The translations under genes were made by a program, and so were the position numbers. The notes under the pieces are model-generated. The model worked only from the letters and a program-made list of their open reading frames with translations, did not search any database and had not been told where the DNA came from. A DNA stretch of 7,764 bases from Deltaproteobacteria bacterium. Its GTDB lineage: Bacteria; Desulfobacterota; Desulfobaccia; Desulfobaccales; 0-14-0-80-60-11. Numbering within the stretch: position 1 is the stretch's first letter; every line of letters begins with the position of its first letter. Location of the stretch: NCBI GenBank assembly GCA_021817645.1, contig JAKAGH010000149.1, positions 1-7,764 of the forward strand. The letters run 5' to 3'. Below are positions 1 through 6,570 of this stretch, one piece after another.

Positions 1-849
1 GACCTGTCCTATATCTTTGTCTGGGACCCCACTTATGTCCCGGAAGTCAGGGCCCTGGGGTTTACCAAGGTCTTCACCCTGCCCCTGGCCACCGACCCGG
101 ACGCGTTTTCGCCCCGGCCGGCAGCCGAACTGGGGCGCTGGCGGACCCAGGTGGCCTTCGTGGGCAATTCCATGATCAGCTCCGTGGCCAAGAAGCTGGA
201 GCGGCTGCCCGCGTCTCTGGCGTTTCGGGCCCTCTTCCAGCAGCTCCTGGAGGCTTTGCAGGCGAAACCCTACCGCCGCCTGGACCTGCTCCTCAATGAG
301 GGGGGATTGACGGAGCATCCCCTCATCCGGCGGATGAGCCTCAGCGAACGCACGGACCTGGAGGCCGGGCTCATCTGGGCCGCCACCCGGGACTACCGCC
401 TGCGGTGTGTCCGCCAATTGGCTCCCTTTAGCCCCACGATTTACGGCGATGCCGGCTGGCGGCAGCTGGTGGCCGCGCCTTTCCGGCTCCACCCGGAAGT
501 CAATTATTACGACGACCTGCCCCCCATTTATGGGGCCACGGCCATCAACTTCAACGCCACCAGCCTGCAGATGAAAGCCGCGGTCAACCAGCGGGTCTTT
601 GACGTGCCCGCTGCCGGGGGCTTCCTGATCACGGATTTTAAAGAACAACTGGCCGAAGTCCTGGAACCAGGGAAAGAATCGGCCTGTTACCACCACCCCG
701 ACGAGATTCCTGACCTGGTCCGCTTCTACCTGGGACACCCCGAGGCCCGGCGGCAAATCATCGAGCGGGGCCGGACCCGGGTCTTGAGGGAACATACCTA
801 TCGCCACCGGGTCCAGGAGATGCTGGCGGTGATGCGGAGGACCCTATGA
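1..849 (+). CDS. CgeB/DUF3880-like glycosyltransferase, 5' truncated by the window edge
   Basis: The reading frame is open from base 1 to the TGA at 847-849 (282 codons), so the N-terminal part lies outside the window. A GTG at 151 is not the likely start because conserved family sequence precedes it (LPLATD at residues 27-32). The visible part looks like the C-terminal half of a GT-B-fold glycosyltransferase of the CgeB type: VAFVGN at 51-56, a helical stretch, TIYGDAGW around 146-153, INFNATSLQM at 182-191, then NQRVFDVPAAGG at 196-207 and LREHTYRHR at 262-270. The same landmarks occur in the same order in the complete paralogue at 2412-4202, but here about 70 extra residues separate FVGN from IYGD. 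The likely role is cytoplasmic transfer of a nucleotide-activated sugar, possibly to flagellin given the downstream genes. The acceptor and sugar are not shown by the sequence. Its stop overlaps the next start (ATGA), so translation is probably coupled. Confidence 0.85.
   Translation, partial: DLSYIFVWDPTYVPEVRALGFTKVFTLPLATDPDAFSPRPAAELGRWRTQVAFVGNSMISSVAKKLERLPASLAFRALFQQLLEALQAKPYRRLDLLLNEGGLTEHPLIRRMSLSERTDLEAGLIWAATRDYRLRCVRQLAPFSPTIYGDAGWRQLVAAPFRLHPEVNYYDDLPPIYGATAINFNATSLQMKAAVNQRVFDVPAAGGFLITDFKEQLAEVLEPGKESACYHHPDEIPDLVRFYLGHPEARRQIIERGRTRVLREHTYRHRVQEMLAVMRRTL
836..840 (+). promoter_or_regulatory. Ribosome binding site for the first GT9 gene
   Basis: GGAGG lies five bases before the ATG at 846. 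It supports the ATGA-overlap start over the in-frame ATG codons at 882 and 885, which are preceded only by a weaker GAGAG placed very close to them. Confidence 0.65.
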
Positions 850-2405
850 ACCCGCGGGCGGCCCGGACGGAAGCCAGAGAGATGATGACGCCGGGTGCTC
901 TGGACCTCCGGGGCGCCTCTACGCCCCGCCGCATCCTGGTGCTGCAACTGGCCCGGCTGGGGGACCTGGTGCAGACCTGGCCGCTGCTCACGCGCCTGCG
1001 TCAGGCCTATCCCGGAGCAGGGCTCACCCTGCTCACGGACCAGCGCCTCCTGGCCCTGAGTGACGCTGGGCCCTGTCTGGACGAGATCCTGGGCTTCGAT
1101 TATCAGGGTCTGACCTCCCAGGTGGAGCAGGATTGGCCCGGGGCCTATCAGCGGGTGGCTGGTCTGCTGCAGGACCTCAGAACCCGGGAATTTGACCTGG
1201 TTTTCAATCTCAACTTTTCCCGGCTCAGTCTCCTGCTCACCTATCTCTTGGGCGCACCGGCCCATGGTTTTCTGCCTGCGGCCGGAGGACGGGAGTTTTC
1301 CCGGGGACCGTGGCTGGCCTGGATTTACAGCCTGGTCCACGCCCGGCAGTTCAACCGCTTCCACCTCACGGATGTCTTCCGCCATTTGGCGTCGGCACCG
1401 GCCTTGGCCGCAACCCCATCGGCGGCCGCGCCTTTCCCCGGGGGAGAGCCCTTGATCGCCCTGCAACTGGCCACCCGCCACGCCCGGCGCACCTGGCCCC
1501 TGGAACACTTCACCCGCCTGGCGGATTTTTTTGTCAGCCGCATGGGAGCCCGCGTTCTGCTGCTAGGCACCAAAGCCGAAAGGGGTCTGGGGGAAAGGCT
1601 CCGGGCCGCGCTCTCCCCGGCGTCCCGGGAGCGGGTGGTCAACCTCCAGGGCCAAACCGGCCTGGCAGAATTGGCCGGGCAGATCAAGCAGACCAACTTC
1701 CTGGTCAGCGGCGATACCGGCACTCTGCACCTGGCCGCGGCCCTGGGCGTCCCCTGTTTGGCCCTGTTTCTGGGCCCGGCCCTCTGCTTTGAGACCGGCC
1801 CCTACGGCTGCGGCCATTACGTCCTCCAGGCCGAGCCGCCCTGCCACCCCTGCCTGGAGGCCGCGTCCCCCTGTCCCCAGGAAGGCCAGGTCTGCCTGGA
1901 GATGCTGCCGCCCCTGGCGGTGGGTCAAATGGTGGTCGGCTTGCTGGAACAGGGAGCCGCACCCCCGGACCTCCGCCTCCCCGCGGGCGCCCGCGTCTAC
2001 CGCAGCCGGATAGACGACTTCGGGGTCTTTTACCAGCCCCTGGGAGAGCCGCGTCTGCGGTTTCTGGACCTGGTGGGCCAGGCCTACCGCCTGGCCGGGC
2101 TCTGGCTGGCAAACGAGATGCATGAGGCCGAGGACAGGGGTCAGGAGCCCCAACCCCCTACCCCAACCCCATATGGGGCTAAAGAAAAATTATCTCCCGG
2201 AGATTTGCGGGCGTTGGCAGTGCTCGTAGCCTCCTTGAAACAGGGGGCGCCTGTCCAGCCGGACCTGCCGGAAGTGGCCGCGGCGTTAAAGCCTCTCCTG
2301 GCTTTTCATGGGGAAATGGCCAGGCAGGGCCAGGAAGAACTTTTTAGTGGCGTTAAATCCGTTTTCACCTCCCAGTTGGAAAGCTGGCCAAATAAAACGA
2401 GGTAA
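846..2405 (+). CDS. GT9 (heptosyltransferase-fold) glycosyltransferase with C-terminal extension
   Basis: This 519-residue protein belongs to glycosyltransferase family 9, the ADP-heptose:LPS heptosyltransferase family. The GT9 N-terminal strand and loop is at residues 29-44 (RILVLQLARLGDLVQ), with PLLTRLRQAYP following. The nucleotide-sugar site is at 289-310 (GDTGTLHLAAALGVP), where the usual P after the TG is replaced by T. A four-cysteine cluster follows at C333, C336, C343 and C350, a familiar feature in WaaF-like enzymes. A normal GT9 enzyme ends near residue 370. Here about 150 more residues follow, starting with VYRSRIDDFG at 384-393, then helices, a Pro/Thr-rich linker near 434-442 and another helical segment. 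About 28 residues precede the first GT9 strand, unlike the paralogue at 4202. No signal peptide or clear membrane segment is visible, so it should be cytoplasmic. The sugar need not be heptose. Context suggests a flagellar or surface glycan. Confidence 0.88.
   Translation: MNPRAARTEAREMMTPGALDLRGASTPRRILVLQLARLGDLVQTWPLLTRLRQAYPGAGLTLLTDQRLLALSDAGPCLDEILGFDYQGLTSQVEQDWPGAYQRVAGLLQDLRTREFDLVFNLNFSRLSLLLTYLLGAPAHGFLPAAGGREFSRGPWLAWIYSLVHARQFNRFHLTDVFRHLASAPALAATPSAAAPFPGGEPLIALQLATRHARRTWPLEHFTRLADFFVSRMGARVLLLGTKAERGLGERLRAALSPASRERVVNLQGQTGLAELAGQIKQTNFLVSGDTGTLHLAAALGVPCLALFLGPALCFETGPYGCGHYVLQAEPPCHPCLEAASPCPQEGQVCLEMLPPLAVGQMVVGLLEQGAAPPDLRLPAGARVYRSRIDDFGVFYQPLGEPRLRFLDLVGQAYRLAGLWLANEMHEAEDRGQEPQPPTPTPYGAKEKLSPGDLRALAVLVASLKQGAPVQPDLPEVAAALKPLLAFHGEMARQGQEELFSGVKSVFTSQLESWPNKTR
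2148..2178 (+). repeat. 13-bp tandem repeat plus 12-bp palindrome inside a linker
   Basis: Two 13-base units at 2148-2160 and 2161-2173 differ at one position (CCCCAACCCCCTA and CCCCAACCCCATA). The second runs into the perfect palindrome CCCCATATGGGG at 2167-2178. AGCCCC at 2146-2151 can also pair with GGGGCT at 2175-2180. The stretch encodes the Pro/Thr-rich linker of the first GT9 protein and keeps the frame. It may be a small repeat insertion or simply low-complexity linker coding. Confidence 0.6.
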
Positions 2406-2411
2406 ATCTAG

Positions 2412-4202
2412 ATGAGTCTCTGGGCAAAGAATCTGGCAGTTCTGCAGACAGTGGCCCCTGATCTGGCCGCCACCCTGGCCGCGACCGTCATTCCCGACGA
2501 TCACCAGGTCCAGCCCTCCCGCTCCGGCCACCCTTATCTGCAAGTGGGCAAACAGCGCCTGACCTCTTCCTATGACCCGGTGAAGGAAGGCCAGGAATGG
2601 GCCCGGGCCCTGGAGGGAGACGCGGGACCTTTGGTGGTGTTCGGCCTGGGGCTGGGGTATCATCTGCTGCCCCTGTTATCCCCGGAGAGGCCCATATGGG
2701 TGGTGGAGCCCTCGGCCGCGGTGGCCCGCCTGGCCCTGGAACATCAAGACCTGACGCCGCTGCTGGCCCGAGGCGGCCTGCGCCTGGGCGCCGATTACAC
2801 CGGCATCCCCTTAAACACCCGCCTGGCGGATCATTCCCCCACCCGCCGCCTCCATCCCGGCCCCTACCGCCGGCTGACCCTCTTCCTGGCAGGCGAGGCG
2901 GGGGAACTGGGGCCTCTGCGCATCCTGGTGGCCGGTCCCCTTTACGGCGGCTCCCATCCCATTGCCCGTTACACGGCCCGGGGCTTCCAACAGCTGGGGC
3001 ATGAGACGGAATTTATGGATTTTGCCCCCTTCTATGCCGGTTACCAGGTCCTGGCCCGGGTCACCCAAGACCAGCGGGCCGTGCATAAGCTGACCCAGGA
3101 GCTGCTGCGCTTTCTCGGGGAGACGCTGTTGGCCCGGGTGCGGGATTTTAAGCCGGACCTGGTCTTTGTGCTGGCCCAGGCCCCCGTGGCCCCGCCCTTA
3201 CTAAAAGCCCTGAAAGCGGAAGTGCCCCTGGTGGCCTACTGGTTCGTGGAGGACTTCCAGGTTCTCACCTATTGGCAGGACCTGGCCCCGGAAGTGGACG
3301 TCTTCTTCACCCTGCAAAAGGAGCCCTTCTTCTCCGAACTGAAGCGCCGGGGGGTCAAGAATTACGCCTGCCTGCCCCTGGCCGCGGACCTGGAGGCCTA
3401 CCCGCCGTTGGACTTAAGTCCTGAAGATACACGCCGCTTTGGCTCCGCGGTGTCCTTTGTGGGCGCGGGTTATTACAACCGCCGCCAGTTTTTCCAGGGC
3501 CTCACCGACTTCGATTTCAAGATCTGGGGGTCGGAATGGGAATTAAACTCCCATCTGGGCCGGCACATCCAGAATCAGGCGGCCCGGGTGTCCGAGGAGG
3601 ACTCGGCCAAGATTTTCAATGCCACCCGCATCAACCTCAACCTCCACTCCTCCCCCTTCCATGCGGGGATCAATCCCCAGGGGGATTACCTCAACCCCCG
3701 GGTCTTTGACCTGGCCGCGTGCGGCGCTTTCCAGTTGGTGGATTGGCGGGCCCAGCTGCCCGAATTCTTTACGCCCGGCCAAGAGCTGGCCACCTTCGCC
3801 TCCCTGGCCGAAGCCCGGGAGAAGATTTTGTATTACCTGGCCCACGAAGACGAGCGGCGGCAACTGGCCGCGGCCGGCCGGGAGCGGGTCCTCCGGCACC
3901 ATACCTACGCCCGCCGCCTGGCTACGGCCCTGGAGATGATCCAGGACTTCCACCCCGGGATTCTTCCCTGCCGACAGCCCCGGGAAGCAGCCCCGGCCCC
4001 GGTCCAGGCCTCCTTCCCGGTGGATCACCCGGTCCAGGCCCTGTTGGACCGCTTGCCGGAGGACGCCACCCCCGATCTGGATGGTCTGGTGAGCCAGATC
4101 AAGGTCAGCACTGACCCCTTGACCGAACCCGAAGCCATTCTCTGGCTTCTCCATGAATTCCGCCGCATGGTGCACCGGCCCGGCGTCACTGGAGGGGCCT
4201 GA
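2412..4202 (+). CDS. Maf N-terminal-like domain fused to CgeB-type glycosyltransferase
   Basis: This 596-residue protein appears to be a fusion. Residues 1-60 resemble the N-terminus of Maf motility-associated factors: a NLAVLQTVAPDLA opening, then HPYLQVGKQRLTSSYDPVKEG. A Rossmann-like segment follows (VVFGLGLGYHLLPLL at 75-89, VVEPS at 97-101). The central MptE-like domain of true Maf proteins is not recognisable. From residue 169 the protein reads as a CgeB-type GT-B glycosyltransferase: LRILVAGPLYGGSHPIARY, FKPDLVFVLAQAP at 246-258, LPLAADLEAY at 321-330, VSFVGAG at 347-353, FKIWGSEW at 369-376, INLNLHSSPFHAGIN at 407-421 and NPRVFDLAACGAF at 428-440. A helical tail of about 80 residues ends the protein. 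The ATG at 2412 has GAGGT eight bases upstream and starts six bases after the previous stop. Family knowledge plus context points to flagellin glycosylation. The exact substrate is inference. Confidence 0.87.
   Translation: MSLWAKNLAVLQTVAPDLAATLAATVIPDDHQVQPSRSGHPYLQVGKQRLTSSYDPVKEGQEWARALEGDAGPLVVFGLGLGYHLLPLLSPERPIWVVEPSAAVARLALEHQDLTPLLARGGLRLGADYTGIPLNTRLADHSPTRRLHPGPYRRLTLFLAGEAGELGPLRILVAGPLYGGSHPIARYTARGFQQLGHETEFMDFAPFYAGYQVLARVTQDQRAVHKLTQELLRFLGETLLARVRDFKPDLVFVLAQAPVAPPLLKALKAEVPLVAYWFVEDFQVLTYWQDLAPEVDVFFTLQKEPFFSELKRRGVKNYACLPLAADLEAYPPLDLSPEDTRRFGSAVSFVGAGYYNRRQFFQGLTDFDFKIWGSEWELNSHLGRHIQNQAARVSEEDSAKIFNATRINLNLHSSPFHAGINPQGDYLNPRVFDLAACGAFQLVDWRAQLPEFFTPGQELATFASLAEAREKILYYLAHEDERRQLAAAGRERVLRHHTYARRLATALEMIQDFHPGILPCRQPREAAPAPVQASFPVDHPVQALLDRLPEDATPDLDGLVSQIKVSTDPLTEPEAILWLLHEFRRMVHRPGVTGGA
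4191..4195 (+). promoter_or_regulatory. Ribosome binding site for the second GT9 gene
   Basis: GGAGG lies six bases before the ATG at 4202, within the last codons of the preceding gene. It fixes the start at the TGATG one-base overlap, where MRILVINLMRLGD begins directly with the first GT9 strand. Confidence 0.7.
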
Positions 4203-5971
4203 TGCGCATCCTGGTCATCAATCTCATGCGTCTGGGGGATTTGGTGCAGTGTTCGCCTGTGCTCCGCTCTTTGCGAGCCCGCTACCCGGAAGCCCAGATC
4301 ACCCTGGTGGTGCAAGATGTCTTCCAGGAAACCGCCAGGTTGATTCCCGGTCCGGACCGGCTGCTGATTTTCCCCGCCCTGCAGCTGGCGCCCCTGTTGG
4401 ACCAGGGAGGGGACTGGTCCCAGGCTTATCAAGTGCTGGCGGATTGGTTGCGGGCCCATATTGAGACCCCTCCGGACCTGGTCATCAATCTCACGCCCGA
4501 CATGTTGGGGGCCCTGCTCTCGTACTTGAGCCGGGGCCGGCAGGTGCGCGGCTTCACTCTCAATCCGGCGCGATTCTTTTATACTCAGCCCGCCTGGATG
4601 AGTTACCTGATGATAATTTCCCGGGCCCGGAGGGCTAATCCCTTTAACCTGGTGGACCTCTTCCTTAAATCCGCAGAGCTGGAGCCGGAGGGCGCGGGCC
4701 TGGCCCTGCAGATTCCCCCCGAGGCCCAGGGCCAGGCTGATAGTTTCCTCGAAGGGCTGCACCTGGCGCCGGAAACCTCTCTGGTGGGCGTGGTCCCCGG
4801 CGCGTCCCAGCCCCAGCGCCAATGGCCCGCGGAAAAATATGCCCAGGTGGCCGTCAGACTTCTTAACTCCCGGCCCTGCCACTTTTTTCTCTTCGGCACC
4901 CAGAAGGAAAGACCGCAAGGGGAGAAAATTGCCGCTCTCCTGCCTCCCGGCACCGCGACCCTGTGCACCGGGGGGACCTCCGTCCCCTTCCTGGCGGCCA
5001 TGCTGTCCCGTCTCCAGCTCCTGATCACCAACGACACCGGGCCCATGCACATCGCCGCGGCGGTCAACACCCCGGTCCTGGCTTTCTTCCTGGCGGGGGC
5101 CCGGGTGCACGACACCGGCCCGGTGGGGGAAGGCCACCTGGCCCTGGAACCCCGGATCGACTGCCACCCGTGCCATTACCCGGACTCTTGCTCCCTGTTC
5201 AAATGCCACGAGGCGTTTTCCCCGGATGCGGTCGCCACCTGGGCTCTGCACCTCCTGGAGAAGAAGCCCTGCATTCCCATCCCCGACGATCCTTGCTGGC
5301 GGACCCTCCAGGTCTATCGTTCCACCTGGGACCCCACGGGCCATCATGCCCATCTGCCCCTGATCCGCCGGCCCCTGGACCGGAAACATTTCTGGACCCT
5401 GGTGCACCGGGCCGTCTGGCCCCGCTTCCTGGACGGGGCCGGGGTGGCCGGGGATGCCCTGCAACGCTGGCTCCTGGAAATTATGACCAGCCACTTCCTG
5501 CCGCCCCGGGATGACCTGGGACTGAATGGCGGGCACCGCGCCTTAACCGAGCTGCTGGACCTCACCGCCCGAGGGGAGGAGCTGGCCCGGCAACTTATTG
5601 ACATCCCCTCGCAGCGCCGCACCCCCTCTTTTCTCTGGCAGCAGGCGGAGGCCATCCGCAGCCTTGATCCTAAATTGCACCGGCTGCTGGTGGGTTACCC
5701 CGAAATCGCCGCGTTTATTGAGTATTATTTCCAGGAACAGCGTTGCAACGAGGAAATATACGTCAATATTTTGGCGCGTCAATTGGCGGAATGTTACCAA
5801 AACCTGCACCAGGCCGGTAAAATCTGCCTGCAGGTACTGGAGGAGATGACCCCCAGTTTCCCAGGATTGTCTCAATATATCAGCACGTTGTCCGAAATGG
5901 CACATCTTGTGCAACATACATCACAAAAACCGGACACCTACCAACCTACTGAGGTGGCGCCATGCAAGTAA
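4202..5971 (+). CDS. GT9 (heptosyltransferase-fold) glycosyltransferase with long C-terminal extension
   Basis: This 589-residue protein is the second GT9 enzyme of the operon. It opens directly with the family strand MRILVINLMRLGDLVQ and PVLRSLRARYPEAQ. The acceptor-side motif PGASQPQRQWPAEKYAQV is at 199-216. The canonical nucleotide-sugar motif TNDTGPMHIAAAVNTPVLAF is at 276-295, and four cysteines lie at 321, 324, 330 and 335. The GT9 part ends near residue 355. About 230 residues follow, beginning with VYRSTWDPTG at 371-380, which matches VYRSRIDDFG in the paralogue at 846-2405. The rest is mostly helical, with FIEYYFQEQRCNEEIY near 505-520. No membrane segment or signal peptide is evident. 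The first base of the gene overlaps the preceding stop and its last ten bases overlap the next gene. The GT9 assignment is firm. The transferred sugar, the acceptor and the role of the C-terminal domain are unknown. Confidence 0.9.
   Translation: MRILVINLMRLGDLVQCSPVLRSLRARYPEAQITLVVQDVFQETARLIPGPDRLLIFPALQLAPLLDQGGDWSQAYQVLADWLRAHIETPPDLVINLTPDMLGALLSYLSRGRQVRGFTLNPARFFYTQPAWMSYLMIISRARRANPFNLVDLFLKSAELEPEGAGLALQIPPEAQGQADSFLEGLHLAPETSLVGVVPGASQPQRQWPAEKYAQVAVRLLNSRPCHFFLFGTQKERPQGEKIAALLPPGTATLCTGGTSVPFLAAMLSRLQLLITNDTGPMHIAAAVNTPVLAFFLAGARVHDTGPVGEGHLALEPRIDCHPCHYPDSCSLFKCHEAFSPDAVATWALHLLEKKPCIPIPDDPCWRTLQVYRSTWDPTGHHAHLPLIRRPLDRKHFWTLVHRAVWPRFLDGAGVAGDALQRWLLEIMTSHFLPPRDDLGLNGGHRALTELLDLTARGEELARQLIDIPSQRRTPSFLWQQAEAIRSLDPKLHRLLVGYPEIAAFIEYYFQEQRCNEEIYVNILARQLAECYQNLHQAGKICLQVLEEMTPSFPGLSQYISTLSEMAHLVQHTSQKPDTYQPTEVAPCK
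5898..5914 (+). promoter_or_regulatory. Candidate sigma-54 promoter upstream of the 202-residue gene
   Basis: TGGCAC-N5-GTGCA matches the sigma-54 consensus TGGCAC-N5-TTGCA at all but one position. The essential GG (5899-5900) and GC (5911-5912) are exactly ten bases apart. Transcription would start near 5924, leaving about 38 bases before the ATG at 5962. The site lies inside the 3' end of the second GT9 gene in a locally AT-richer stretch. Flagellar genes of Deltaproteobacteria are often sigma-54 dependent, which fits. It could still be a chance match in coding sequence. Confidence 0.45.
5951..5956 (+). promoter_or_regulatory. Ribosome binding site for the 202-residue gene
   Basis: GAGGTG lies five bases before the ATG at 5962, inside the end of the previous gene. 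It supports this start despite the ten-base overlap with the GT9 gene. Confidence 0.65.
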
Positions 5972-6570
5972 CCCTCAACGATCAATCCTTGCCGGTGGAT
6001 CTTTCCCACCTGCGCAACCTGGAAGAAGTCCTGATGGAGCTCAATGAGAAATTCATTCCCACCGGGGAGCAGCTCTTTCAGGTACAGCTCAACGGCCAAT
6101 TTTTTACGGAACGATATCCCCGGGAGTCCCGCTACATCACCCTGGGCGAGGTTTCCACCCTGGACCTCAAAACAGTGACCGACTCGGACCTGGCCCGGGG
6201 CATCCTCGGTGACGCCGCTCTCAAGGTGCAAACTCTGGTTGAAGCCCTGGAAAAGGGCGCCGCGCTCTTCCGCCTGGCCGCGGAAGATGAGGCCAACTAC
6301 TATTTCGCCCAGGTGCTGGATGCCCTGCGCTGGCTGCTCCAGACCGGCGAAGGGGCCTGCCAGGTCCTGGATGTGGACCTCGCTAAGGAATGTTCCCCCC
6401 AGGTCGGGGATGTCGCCGAATTCCTGAAACGCTTTCAAGACCTGCTGGATGAAATGCTCCAGGTTTATCAGGAAGAAGACTACATTTTGCTGGCTGATCT
6501 CATGGAATACGAACTCTTACCCATGGTGCAAGAATGGCAAAAAATACTCTCTCTCCTCTCACACCGTTAA
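5962..6570 (+). CDS. Conserved-looking two-domain protein of unknown function, possibly flagellum-linked
   Basis: I do not recognise a named family for this 202-residue acidic protein. Residues 1 to about 72 look beta-rich: MQVTLNDQSLPVDL, a helix LRNLEEVLMELNEKF, then FQVQLNGQFFTERY and YITLGEVSTLDLKTV. The pattern suggests a small compact fold that may bind a partner. Residues 77 to 200 look all-helical and end with LLADLMEYELLPMVQEW at 177-192, a motif I associate with uncharacterised proteins near flagellar genes. There is no signal peptide or transmembrane helix, so it should be cytosolic. It sits between a glycosyltransferase and a FliT-like gene, overlaps the former by ten bases, and may also have its own sigma-54 promoter. 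A chaperone, adaptor or regulatory role in flagellin export or modification is a guess from position only. Confidence 0.85.
   Translation: MQVTLNDQSLPVDLSHLRNLEEVLMELNEKFIPTGEQLFQVQLNGQFFTERYPRESRYITLGEVSTLDLKTVTDSDLARGILGDAALKVQTLVEALEKGAALFRLAAEDEANYYFAQVLDALRWLLQTGEGACQVLDVDLAKECSPQVGDVAEFLKRFQDLLDEMLQVYQEEDYILLADLMEYELLPMVQEWQKILSLLSHR

Noticed and set aside
151..153. GTG as the true start of the first gene
   Set aside because: The frame is open to base 1 and residues before it (LPLATDPDAF) match conserved positions of the paralogue, so the gene begins outside the window.
2107..2121. A second sigma-54-like match (TGGCAA-N5-ATGC)
   Set aside because: It has two departures from consensus, lies about 290 bases before the next gene inside coding sequence, and GG-N10-GC is frequent by chance in GC-rich DNA.
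798..2153. Several 130- to 240-codon minus-strand frames opposite the first GT9 gene
   Set aside because: They are low-complexity Arg/Gly/Pro/Gln-rich shadows of a well-supported gene and lack family motifs.
2412..4202. A full Maf flagellin glycosyltransferase
   Set aside because: Only the N-terminal part resembles Maf. The MptE-like catalytic domain is not visible and the rest matches CgeB-type enzymes.
4025..5536. A 503-codon open frame on the minus strand opposite the second GT9 gene
   Set aside because: It is antisense to a clear GT9 gene, its product is Gly/Gln/Pro-rich without recognisable motifs, and long antisense frames are expected in GC-rich DNA.
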